Positions 20,266-30,324 of a stretch of 35,382 nucleotides of DNA are shown piece by piece (position 1 is the stretch's first letter; every line of letters begins with the position of its first letter). Source of the DNA: Basidiobolus ranarum. Its lineage: Eukaryota; Basidiobolomycota; Basidiobolomycetes; Basidiobolales. The position numbers and the translations under genes were made by a program. The notes beneath the pieces are model-generated. The model did no database searches and was not told where the DNA came from. It saw nothing but the letters and a program-made list of their open reading frames with translations. Where the stretch lies: NCBI GenBank assembly GCA_040143965.1, contig JASJQH010006940.1, positions 1 through 35,382 on the forward strand, written 5' to 3'.

Positions 20266-21912
20266 TTAGGTCAAGAACACCTTCTTGAGTTCGGAGAATT
20301 CAAAGGTATCGTTGGTGCGTGGACATTTGATCTTCCCTTGATTCTTGGCTGCCGCTTCTTTGAGTGCCTGTTGGATGTGGAATATGAATTCAATTGGCTA
20401 GGAGATCTTTAGAGATGGTGCAACTACTTACATTAAAAGAGTAAACATATCCGTTCGGAAGGGCCATGGGGGGATTGTTTTCGTTCATGATGTCACCAGA
20501 TATCCTGCACACAATGGTTGAATTTACATGATGAGATAGAGGCAGCTTTTCTGCCAATACACCCAGAGTTTCTGGTGCACACACTGGGCAATTGATGTTG
20601 CGGTTTTCTGGTTGATAGCACATTGGTGTTTTCAAAGCAGATAGACCGGTTTGTAAAGTGACCGAGAGCAAAGGCTCCGAAGTTAAGCTGTGGAGACTAA
20701 AGTTGTCGTTGCGGAATTGGTCCATCAAATGTTCCCATCTGTTCTCATCAAAAAGTTTCTAAGCAATAGACATTAAAAATTAGATTGAGCTGAAACATTG
20801 ACGAATTAGGGATTTCTAATTTACTTTGTAAGGCTGACATTTAGTGTCGGGTTTGAAGGCCAAAAGTGCCATGGCTTGTTGGATTTCCTTGATATTAACG
20901 TCGGTCCATTGAATCAAGTATTTACGTGCATATGTGATGGCATCACTAGTTCTTCGCGTTCTGACCAATTCGATAAACTCTTGTAGTCTTAAATTGAACT
21001 CGAGCGTACTCTTATTCGTCAAATGAATTGATGTAAACATCTTGCTGAGAATAGAGTTCTTGGCTTGAAATACAAATTACCTTCATCTTTCGTAAGCTTG
21101 TTTTGTTCTCGCTACACCAATGCAAGCATTCAGTGCAGCTGTGCTTTTGTAAAGCTTCTTCGATCTTCTTGGATTGAATAAATAACTCTGTATCAACAAG
21201 TTCCTTTTGTAATACAAGTCGATATTAATATTAACGATAAATAACCCCATAAACTATTGAGATAAAAGAACCTCAATGTTGGCATCTTTCGCTAGTGCTT
21301 TGGCAGTCTCGCTGTAACCTGAGCGCAGCATAAAGTCAACTAGTACACGATCGAGTCTTATTCTGCTCCAACGCGTGTAAGCCTCATCATTGTAAGAGAG
21401 AACCTGATTGAGCTCTGAAAGATGTTGTAAGCGGGTTTTACTCCTTTGTGTAAAAAGGAACTCCTCTTGCTTGGCATCTTGAAGCTAAAGGATAAATTGG
21501 ATCATGAAGGTTAATTATTGTGACGATTAGTATAGAAAAGTGTAATTGTTGTCAAGAAACTCATCGTTCTGAGTTGTATACAAGCCAATAAAAAAGTGAA
21601 AGGTACCTTTTTCTTCAATGTTTTCAACCGCTGAATAGAGCTATCAATGACTTTAACAGCTTCCTCTGCATCGATCTTATTCTGATTTGCAGATTTCAAT
21701 AAGTCACTGATAGCGTGAGTAAGTACAGTAGTTTCTTTCTCTATATGCTTTTGAGAAATTCGAAAAGCCTTCTTCAACTGTTCGTATGGTACCTAAGTAA
21801 AACCCAATAGAATTACCATTAGGATTGATGGTTTGTAATAATGGCAAAAAAAGAGTACTTTTATAAATGGTTGCTCTACAGTGAGCAAAGCTTCATGGTT
21901 AATCTTGTTCAT
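20266..21912 (-). CDS. MAEA/Fyv10 (Gid9) GID/CTLH E3 ligase RING subunit
   Basis: Catalytic RING-type partner in the GID/CTLH ubiquitin ligase, which in yeast degrades gluconeogenic enzymes. Exons in reading order: 21859-21912, 21607-21792, 21272-21484, 21081-21203, 20825-21010, 20432-20758, 20266-20367. The product is 396 residues, the same as human MAEA. It opens MNKINHEALLTVEQPFIK then VPYEQLKKAFR. A LisH motif (LDRVLVDFMLRSGYSETAKA) lies at about residues 110-135, followed by CTLH and CRA segments (STLEFNLRLQEFIELV, AMALLAFKPDT). The degenerate RING ends the protein: CPVC, the signature GDIMNENNPPMALPNGYVY and CPRTNDTFEF. One intron (21485-21606, 122 bp) is about twice the usual size. The donor GTTCTT at 21271 is unusual. 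Confidence 0.95.
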
Positions 21913-22376
21913 TAAAGAAACTACTATTCAGATACTCGTAGCGTTAATAATAAGGTGGAAATAACTACGTATTCAGTTGGGAATATTGCTTCTCTGGCAC
22001 AAATTGAATCAACGATCCCTTAGCCACACCAGTGACTATGTATCAAGTAAATTCACATGATCAGGATTTGCTTAAAATTCTATGTACCTCGATTACGTCT
22101 AAAGTTGGCATGAATAAAATAATACATATTTCATTGGCTAATCTGACTATTTATTTCACAAGTGATGCATAAAGTTTGGTTATCATTTGATTAAAATGTT
22201 GAGTAACTAAACATTATTTATCTCAAATTAAGACGTTGAGTTAAAAACATAGTAAATATCTGTTTGTATATGCTTCGATCAAGGATAAACAAAGTCCTTG
22301 TATGTATGTATATCGAAACCAGTGATTGTTAGTGTGTTTGAGTTCGCTTATCATTTTTCTCTTTAACAAAATAAGA
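21913..22376. promoter_or_regulatory. Divergent promoter between MAEA and APC4
   Basis: 464 bp between two divergent start codons, AT-rich throughout, with no frame of its own. It must carry the initiation signals of both genes. No single transcription-factor site stands out. Confidence 0.5.
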
Positions 22377-25300
22377 ATGGTGTCTGATGTCGAGAAGACC
22401 TTCAACCTACTTGGTCAAAAAAGACTGCCAGAATCCGTATGTTTTCTTTCATGGTGCCCAACAATGGATTTGATTGCGCTTATTACCTATACTAGTGAGA
22501 TTTCTCTATGGCGTTTATCCTGGCAGAAAGTTTGGTCTATACCACATACAGGAGGGAATAAACCAACTGCACTGACTTGGCGTCCGGATGGTAACCTTTT
22601 CTTCTTTTTATTTGTGAATTCCTTTTGGATAAAAATATTCATGAGAGTCTATGCATATCAGGAAAAGTTTTGGCTGTTGGTTACTCTAATAGTGAAGTGA
22701 TACTATACGATGTGAGTTCAGCTCAGATCGCTCACAAAATCCAACTCTTCAACTCAGAAAATTCAAAGAATCCCATTTCTTTTCTGTATTGGGCTGAGGA
22801 AGCAGGAAATTCTCAAGTCAATCAGGTAAGTGAGCATTTTATGTCGAGCATAGGCATTGTATTAAACTCCTTTTATTCGATAGCGTTCGTCTAAAAATCA
22901 TTCCCATAGTGTAAAGCATTTACCGTTGTTAAGCACTATTCCGCATAATCGATCAAGGTAATTCTTTCAATTGAACGCAGAAATTTGATCAATAGTAATA
23001 ACCTCTTTCTTCAACGTTAGTATATTTGCCACTAAACCAAAGGATACTGCATTAGATGTGTTTGATGAATCTGAACAGGATAACGATACCATGAATTTAT
23101 TAATAGCAGCAGATGATTTCGGAAATATTTACACTAGGTATTAGCTGATGATCTGCATGGTTCTTCTAAATTTCTACTAACTAAACTGGGATGATTTAGT
23201 GTGTATGGTGTATTTGACCTTGGGTTCAAAACTGTCCAGAAACATGACGTGACCAAGCATAAGGTACTTTCGCCTGGTTTCTCTATTGATCGCTTGCTCT
23301 TTCCTCACATTATTGCTAGAAATTTCGTGTAATCGATGGTTGTGCTTCTCATGATCTCTCCATGTTTACCTTGCTTTGTTCAAGTTTATCCAATCCTAAC
23401 GAAGAAGAGACCAAAATGGGAGCCACGTTTTCCATCTCTTTCGATACTGGGCTCTTACACTCAAGAAAGGCGGAAATTCGCTCATTATCATCAATTTCCA
23501 CCAAAGTGAATTTCTTGCTTAATTATATTCAGCAAAGTATTAAGGGGATGGAGGAGGAGTATCTTGGAGTCACCAATCTATCGAAAAAATACTTGGAGCG
23601 TTTGGAACAAATAATGATAGATCAAGGAGGTTGGTCATATTCTCATGGTAATCAAAGAATGAGATACTGAGTTTCTTTACGTTATAGTGGACTCCAACCC
23701 AGTCACCGAGTTTGCTAATATGCTAGCAAGAGGATCTCCCAGCGTTTGTCTAAATCAATTTATGCAGCAAGATCTCACGGAAAAGGTAACTCTATTTAGA
23801 CTCACGTTTCTTCTCGGAAGATACTTTTTCTAACTAGTTCATGTTGAAATTAGGGATTGAGAAAATGGGAGAAAACTACTGAAAATGGATTTGTTGGGAT
23901 TCGAAATTTCGCTCACGAATACGTTCAACCTGCTTGTATACGATTGATTTTATATTTGGACGAAATAGCTGGACTGAGTAGATGGTATTGAATCCTTCCA
24001 TTGACGAATCAGTAATATCGTTGCCATCATCGTTGTTGACATCTATTTTTAAAGGGAAGAGCGATACCAAAGTATTGGTCTTGACGAAGAAACTGTACAT
24101 TCATGTGTTATGTTGATTGGAAGTTTTATCGGTAGATTGGAGGAATTGCTGTTAACTATCGATGCAGAGCTAAAGAAATTCCAGAATTTCACTAAATGGT
24201 TGCAAAATGGTACATTTTCACGTTACCATCTGAAAAAGATGACCCATTTACTTAAAAAGAAAGCGTCTATTATTTAGTATTACAGAAGATCATGCCAACT
24301 GAAGAACCCATTCCAATCCGATATCTACCTGTGGATATCTTGAAGGTGGCCGAGTTTTTGCAGACCTCGTTAACTCAGGATTGTTTGGCGGGATTCTTTT
24401 CGAAAATGAAGAAGAGCGATATGAATTGGTATTTGATGGAACTAGAGAAGCGTAGCAATATGAAGAAATCTGGAAGTTGCCTTTACCCGCATAATTTCAC
24501 CTTTCCCAAGGAGATATTGAATGATTGCGATATACCCTTTGTTAGTATTCGTGACTTCTTCCAAGAGCTAGATGGTCGCTGCAAACAGCTTCTGGATGTC
24601 CCCGCCAAATTGATAGGAAATACTTTCCAACAGATTCAATCCACTTCCTTAAAATCCAGATCCATAGATTGCTGCTCCATTACAGAGTTTGGCAAACAGG
24701 AGCAAAACTCTCATCTACTGATGTCCACCAGAGCAATCCATAAGGTAAGATTTCAGGGGAACGGTATGATTGATTCTAGAATATTCATTGATTCTAATCG
24801 ATATCGTGTTATACAGGAGAAGGAGACATACGAATATGTTGCGCTTCATTCATTGCCGAATGATGAAGATGCCGAATCAATTGGTAGGTGATGTTCGAGA
24901 AAATCTTTGGAATGCATCTAATCTTTGGAATGCATCTAATGTTTGGAATACATCTAATCTTTATTTCTCCTAGTTTGGATAATACGTACCAAATATTCGA
25001 TTCAGTCATACGAACTGACACAGCTGAGAGAAGTGGTTGGATTATGTTTAGAAGAGCCAGGAGTTTCACTGGTGGATATGGAATTTTTCGATGATCAGTC
25101 TCTGGCTGTACTGATGCAGAAACGAGAAGAAGATGGTAATTATCACCTTTAGTGTACATTTATTTAACGGGTAGACATCCATGGTTGGGTTAGACTTGGT
25201 TTACACCGGACAGATGGATCCATTTCACTCAACATATTGAATTCGATTTAGAAACATCATCATGCTACTTGGGACTTGTGGAGTTCCGAGAATTGGAATT

Positions 25301-25611
25301 CTCAGATGGATCGCAATCATTGAGTGACTTGTCTTTGTTGGAGTTTTGCAAGGTAATTGATATTAATCATTAACTTCATATGCATACAATACGTATTGAT
25401 CGAACTTCATCTCTAGGAGAATATCCCCTTGAAAAGCTTTGTTCCTCATAGAATGAGAAATTTGAAGTTGAATCAAACCAATGGTATTGTTGTTAATGGC
25501 AGAGAGTCTAGAAGAGTCATCGGTGTACTCTCTTCCGAACAAAAAGATATCTGCGTCTTTGATATCGATAATGATGAAGATGACTCGGAAGATGAAGACG
25601 AAGAGGAGTAA
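22377..25611 (+). CDS. APC4: Anaphase-promoting complex subunit 4 (APC4), fourteen exons
   Basis: Scaffold subunit of the APC/C ubiquitin ligase. Exons: 22377-22590, 22662-22825, 22884-22957, 23021-23137, 23200-23263, 23320-23629, 23688-23785, 23854-23984, 24055-24209, 24278-24744, 24817-24883, 24974-25135, 25252-25352, 25417-25611; 772 residues (human 808). An N-terminal WD40-like part has KRLPESVCFLSWCP, DLIALITYTSEISLWRL and ALTWRPDGKVLAVGY. The middle has the APC4 long-helix signature (GLRKWEKTTENGF, RYQSIGLDEETVHSCV, WLQNVLQKIMP, ILKVAEFLQTSL). The end shows MEFFDDQSLAVLMQ, RRVIGVLSSEQKDICVFDID and an acidic tail. Two choices are open: the donor after 23629 could be 23647, leaving a 40-bp intron; and 24745-24816 is in frame without stops, so it may be retained. 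The 116-bp intron 25136-25251 is needed to keep the frame. Confidence 0.9.
24904..24957 (+). repeat. 18-bp tandem triple repeat within an APC4 intron
   Basis: Three copies of an 18-bp unit (TCTTTGGAATGCATCTAA, third copy with two changes) fill most of the intron 24884-24973. Each copy contains ATCTAAT or ATCTAAT-like sequence matching a branch-point consensus. The last copy ends 16 bp before the CTCCTAG acceptor. Confidence 0.9.
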
Positions 25612-25947
25612 TGGTTCGTACGGGAAGTAAACAAAGTTGCCGATGATGAAGTCACCCCTTACGCCCACGCCCTCACTCACCCATGTTCACATCAATTGTC
25701 CTCATATGATTGTATATAACGGGAGTATAACAAGTATATATACGATATTCACAATGCATCCATTTCAATGTAAATCATAACATCTTATATACATGTACCG
25801 ATGTAATAGACATATTCGTAATTTTAGAAATATAAAGGGAAAAAGCATTCATCAATTAAGAAATTACCAGAAAGAGGAAGATAAATTACATTATAATACG
25901 ACTGCTACTGCTACTGCCACTGCCATGAATATTGCTTACTCGTACAG
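25612..25947. other. Convergent 3' spacer, APC4 and unrecognised gene
   Basis: 336 bp with no gene. It includes a CTACTG/CTGCTA-type triplet-rich patch at about 25901-25925 near the stop of the minus-strand gene. Confidence 0.4.
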
Positions 25948-27052
25948 TTATGACAAACTCATTTGACTAAAGGATGTACTGGTACGTTGAATGTTAATCA
26001 ACGAATTCGATCTAACTTGAACTCTAGCTGCTGCATTGGTTGGTGAAATTGCTCGTCTTTTCAGACTGGAATAAGGTTCGAATCTTTCCTCTACTGTTAT
26101 GAACAATTAATAAGATGAAGTCGAGTGAAGAATTGGCTTATGTATAACCCTTACGTTTACGTTTTGTACGTAACCCAGCTGGACTTCTATGTCCTGAGTT
26201 CAATAGATTGTTACTTGAACACGATGTAGAGGAAGATGTGGGAGAAGGTGAGGATGTGATTTCACTATAATAACACTAAGAATTCATGTTAGAGATAACA
26301 TGTTATCCATAAGAATCATCGATATCTTTCATTTACATCGTTTTCTGGATTCAGTCGGGAAGGAAGATAAGTTGGACTCGAAGGTGGATTAAATGTGGTT
26401 GACTCCCAAAATCGCTTCAATAAAGCATAGTCAGTATTTTCATATGGAATATTTCGTTGGCTAGTTTATATATGTATATATACCCCTGAAGTGTCGGTTT
26501 TCTTCTCTATATCTGTATCCGTTTCCATTACTTCTAAAGACGTATCAGACTCGTTCTTTAACAAATGAGTCACTTCATGTTCGTGAGCCATTTCTCTTTC
26601 CGAAGGATAAAATTCTTCCTAAAGAATGAAAATAACCGTAACACAATAAATATCTTCAATAATTCACCAAGATTTAGAACTCTTCGCAAGATAAGATACT
26701 CACTTCTAACACGGAAAACACTCTATTTAGATTTTTCATCTTTGGCTAAAGTATCAATAAAAATCCACTTAATATGATAAATTCAAAAGTGTTTAGGAAG
26801 TGGACTTCTCAAAATCTGTTTCTATACCACTATTGCATTCTTTCTTACAGGAGGATTTCCGGAAGTTATCTTCGTCTCTTTTTCTTGATATAAACTTGGT
26901 AATAAAGAGAACCCGTCTTCTAAACTCTTGATTCTGGAAAGTCTACGTAAGGTATGTCTTGGTGAAGTGTTAGAAGCATTCTTAACGATTGATAAAGTTT
27001 CTTCACTTGAGTTCTCTTCAACCATATTCTCTTTGGGTGTTATGTAAGACAT
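25948..27052 (-). CDS. Unrecognised Ser/Pro-rich protein, six exons
   Basis: I do not recognise this family. A model of 237 residues keeps phase through exons 26849-27052, 26704-26745, 26542-26618, 26337-26460, 26155-26275, 25948-26093 (reading order). The protein starts MSYITPKENMVEE, then has a basic patch (RHTLRRLSRIKSLEDG), an acidic middle (EEFYPSEREM), ALLKRFWESTTFNPPSSP, a Ser/Thr/Pro-rich stretch (SSPSPTSSSTS), and a C-terminal basic block with RFEPYSSLKRRAISP. Short basic clusters suggest a nuclear location, and several SP/TP sites suggest kinase control; both are inferences. The end of exon 3 is uncertain: the frame change to exon 4 needs a phase-2 donor, and GTCTTT at 26541 (minus strand) is the weak site used here, while the better-looking GTAATG and GTATAT sites break the frame. 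The other five junctions have good GT-AG signals. Confidence 0.5.
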
Positions 27053-27163
27053 TATTAGCTAGGCAAAGAAACGTCTACAACGGAAACTCAATTAGAGTCA
27101 AATAGATAAGTAAAGAATGGTGAGTTGAATCCAGAAAAAGGGACCAAAATAAGTACTAGATGC

Positions 27164-27193
27164 TATGGTTATGGTCATGGTTATGGTCATGGT
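27164..27193. repeat. Hexamer repeat (T/C)ATGGT x5
   Basis: Five consecutive hexamers TATGGT or CATGGT lie about 110 bp upstream of the minus-strand start at 27052. It is a simple sequence repeat. Confidence 0.9.
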
Positions 27194-27657
27194 CCTACAT
27201 TCTATCAATATGGCATTTGATATTCCAATAGTTTATACAAGTGAATATGAATAATCATGGAGAATATACTGCACATATCACCCAACCTGCCACACGCCAC
27301 CCACAACCTATTTCAAACAGACCAGCCAATTCCTTAACAAAATATCTTGAATGTCAAACTCCACACGAATCATTCAAACTTGGCGTGTTTCAATTGTATC
27401 GCAAATTAAAGCCTAGGTAGATGCAGTTAGGTTTTATGCCATCCCCAAACATTCATTGTAAGGATGCAGCTAACACTAATGAATATGACTAATGAATATG
27501 CACTCACAACCAATGAAGTTCCAGTTTGGTCCACATTGTTGGAGTGAATTAGGATGAGCGGTAAGAACGGTGGCTTATCTAGATCCAGTGTTTGAACTTA
27601 CAAATGATCGCAAGTGGATTTTATTCCTTTCTTTACATTCACATATATAATGGGTAT

Positions 27658-27688
27658 AATATATATATATACAGGTATATATATATAA
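27658..27688. repeat. TA-dinucleotide tract interrupted by ACAGG
   Basis: Two TA-rich arms flank a short ACAGG interruption in non-coding DNA downstream of the Ste24 stop. It is a simple repeat able to pair with itself. Confidence 0.85.
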
Positions 27689-27834
27689 AATCGAACTGAT
27701 AAAAAAATAGAAACTCTTGAGTGAGCAGGAGTCCAAAATAACGAATTAGAGATCGGGTAAGAAAATTGTATGGTGCATTGGGGTTGGTGTAGTTGTTCAT
27801 CCCACTCGTACCCACACCACTGGCACCGAGGTGT

Positions 27835-29404
27835 TCAGTCTGTTTTAACTAGTGTTCTCAATCGATCGACTAAGGGTGGGTGAGAGTAATGGTATGTAGA
27901 ATACCAGGAATCCAAGATCAAGTTGGAGCTATCTTGTTTATTCAATCGGACTAACCCGGTTCTCAATGGCTCACCATATCCGTGACGCTTGGAAAACTCA
28001 TCTTCATATACATGGTTAGAAAAATTCATGCAAGACTAGATAACTGACTCAGTACCTGCTTGAAACTCTTGCTTTCGACGCAACGCATTTGTCAAGAATG
28101 TTGCTAAGCCCTCAAATGGGGAAAAGATATACTGAAAAAGCATGAACCCAACCAGCACGGGTTTAGACTCAAATCCGAAAGCGCGATATAAGTTCGAATT
28201 GTTGATGAAATGGCTAAAGACATAGAAGATTCCGAATAGATGGATTTGATGGATGATAAAAAGCTTCGTAACGTGATTGTATTTCCAGTGACCGAGCTCA
28301 TGACCTGCTCACAGAAAAGTTAAGCCATGTAATGGGTGTTATTCACTAATCAATTACTTACACAATATGGCACACACTTCCTCCTTGGTCGTCTCTTGCA
28401 GTGCACTCTCGAAGATCGCAATGTGCTTGTTGGGAGAGAAGCCAAAAAAGTAACTGTATCCATGATGTGCCTTTCCACCCGGCTCGGAAGGTACAACATA
28501 GATTTTACTTAACGGGAATCCAATTCGTCGTGCCAGATTCTCTATATTCCCCTTAAGCTCTTCGTCTTGTAGCGGTTTAAATTCATGAAACAATGGTTGA
28601 ATCAAGGTAGGATACAGGCTGACCATCAGAAATTGAAAGAGCCCACTATCATTGTATGCAAAAGTAAGTTACAGTCTTCCCGCAGATATCAAGCATTCTT
28701 CACTACATACGCAAACATCCAAACATAGAAATAGAATCGGTCGCCACTCCACTGAATAATATACAGGAATGTAGCGATAAGCGGCACCCCCACTGCCCCG
28801 CCAAACAGATAGCCTTTGATCCCACTTATGAAGAAAGAAGCCACGGTCAAGGTCCTAGACCCGTGTCGGGCCTCTATAACAAATGTATTGTACAGGCTAA
28901 ATGGCAAAGCGGTGATGGAGCTAATGCTTGATATTAAAATGAAAAATATGACACTCTGAGCGATCTGTATACGAAGTACTTGTGAGAAACCAACCAGTCA
29001 TGCAATTGCAATTAGACAAGCATACCTCACTTCCGCTTGAATAACCAGCTAGTGTCAGCCATCGACCAGCCAAGTTCCAAAGCCAGGCTAGCAGATTAAA
29101 GTATATTACCGCCGTATTTTGAAGTTGAGAAAGAGCATCCCCCAAAAATAGGAATTTACTTTTATCTATTCCGTAGGCATTAATACGATTGAACTCTTCC
29201 GAAGTGATTAGTTTTGTTAATATTTTTGGTTGCTCTTCGTATTGGAGTTTCCGAAGTTGACGGTAACTATATGGAGACACACAAGTTAGAGATGACTTGG
29301 GGGAAGAGCAGGGATGAAATATGATAGCATTACTTGAGATAAGTAATAAAAATATAGGAGGCGTATGAGAGACCAAGGACGTATTCTTTGTACAAAGATT
29401 CCAT
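27835..29404 (-). CDS. STE24: CAAX prenyl protease Ste24/ZMPSTE24, six exons
   Basis: Zinc metalloprotease of the endoplasmic reticulum that trims prenylated CAAX proteins such as fungal a-type pheromone or lamin-like substrates and clears jammed translocons. Exons in reading order: 29334-29404, 29026-29266, 28711-28964, 28362-28645, 28056-28304, 27835-28001; 421 residues. Exon 1 begins MESLYKEYVLGLSYASYIF, a membrane segment matching the family start. Further landmarks: PFSLYNTFVIEARHG, YPTLIQPLFHEFKPL, the zinc motif HELGHW (about 285-290), FQYIFSPFE, the third-ligand motif EFQAD (Glu about 363) and the ending WYSTYHYSHPPLVDRL. Several hydrophobic stretches fit a seven-helix membrane barrel. 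The acceptor before HELGH is a GAGCAG tandem; either choice stays in frame. Confidence 0.94.
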
Positions 29405-30324
29405 GTAAACCGAAGCCCAGTAACTTTATACCAAAGGGAGCAAGAGGAAAGCAAAAGGCAAAGCGGTACAATCCTTGCTGAAATTAGTCAAAATTATGCT
29501 ACGAAATTACCAACGTTATCCAACCTACCAGTAGAGCTTTTCTAAGTATGCTGGAAGAAGCAAGGGAATGTTTGTAGTCTTTTGTGACTGACAACAATAA
29601 ACCAGACTACTAATTGAATGAGTCACGTCTAATTTGAAGTACCTAAGCATTGATCATTTTCATCGATTAACCGGGGATAGAAATCAGGAGTATTCGAGAA
29701 CCTCCAAAACTTCAGGAACGTGATACTAACCCTAACCCTAAAAATGATTGTAACTATATGGAATGTATGATTAAAGTTACTTTGATTTAGAGAACATTTC
29801 ATTCACCAAACATTCCATAATATTCCATTCACTACCATACTGTTCAGCTCGCGTCAATGCAGTAATCTCACCAGAGAAAATTCTCTATTTGTCAATGATT
29901 GATTTTAATCCCCGTGATTTGAGCCTGCAAGAGATCTTGATTTTCATGTAACCTAGTAACCTTCAAACCTGAATAGAGACAGAAGTAGGCTGATGATGGC
30001 ATAATGACAAGGAATCCATTAATGACCTGATGTAACACAAATAGGGAACAAAATAACACCCAAAACCTTGGAAATTCGTTTGTTTAATGCACGTATTTAA
30101 ATGGTAATGAACACTAACCACTGGAATAAATGTGACTGATTTATTGGTTTAGATTAAAAGAGGCTTCTCTTTCCGCCACCAGACCATGGAATGCAGAAAA
30201 GGGATTTTGAAAAGTATAATATGGCTGTAATATGGCTGTACTGTTACATTAGGTAAATATCGAAGAGATGTTTCAATAATAAAAATGAAGGGTGTGTTCG
30301 TGATATACATGGTTCAGAAGGAAT
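29405..30324. other. Spacer between STE24 and CLC gene
   Basis: 920 bp upstream of Ste24 and downstream of the CLC stop. No coding frame or RNA gene was recognised. The one distinct element is a short telomere-like motif at 29725-29743. Confidence 0.45.
29725..29743. promoter_or_regulatory. Telomere-like (CTAACC) motif, telo-box-like
   Basis: ACTAACCCTAACCCTAAAA holds two and a half units of the TTAGGG-type repeat, about 320 bp upstream of the Ste24 start. Short motifs of this kind act as telo boxes bound by Tbf1/TRF-like factors in several eukaryotes. It may also be chance or a scar of repaired DNA. Confidence 0.4.

Larger units (their letters stand above)
27053..27834. other. Spacer between unrecognised gene and STE24
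   Basis: 782 bp with no recognisable gene. It carries a hexamer repeat (27164-27193) and a TA-dinucleotide tract (about 27658-27688). The left part is probably the promoter of the unrecognised minus-strand gene, the right part the Ste24 3' end. Confidence 0.45.

Noticed and set aside
23648-23687. 40-bp intron in APC4
   Set aside because: Much shorter than all other introns in the window; the donor at 23630 gives 58 bp and also keeps phase, though not excluded.
25136-25260. Frameshift or pseudogene state of APC4
   Set aside because: A 116-bp intron restores the frame and family alignment without any change to the sequence.
29286-29471. Longer alternative N-terminus for Ste24
   Set aside because: A different frame; only the ATG at 29404 gives a membrane helix leading into NYRQLRKL with correct phase.
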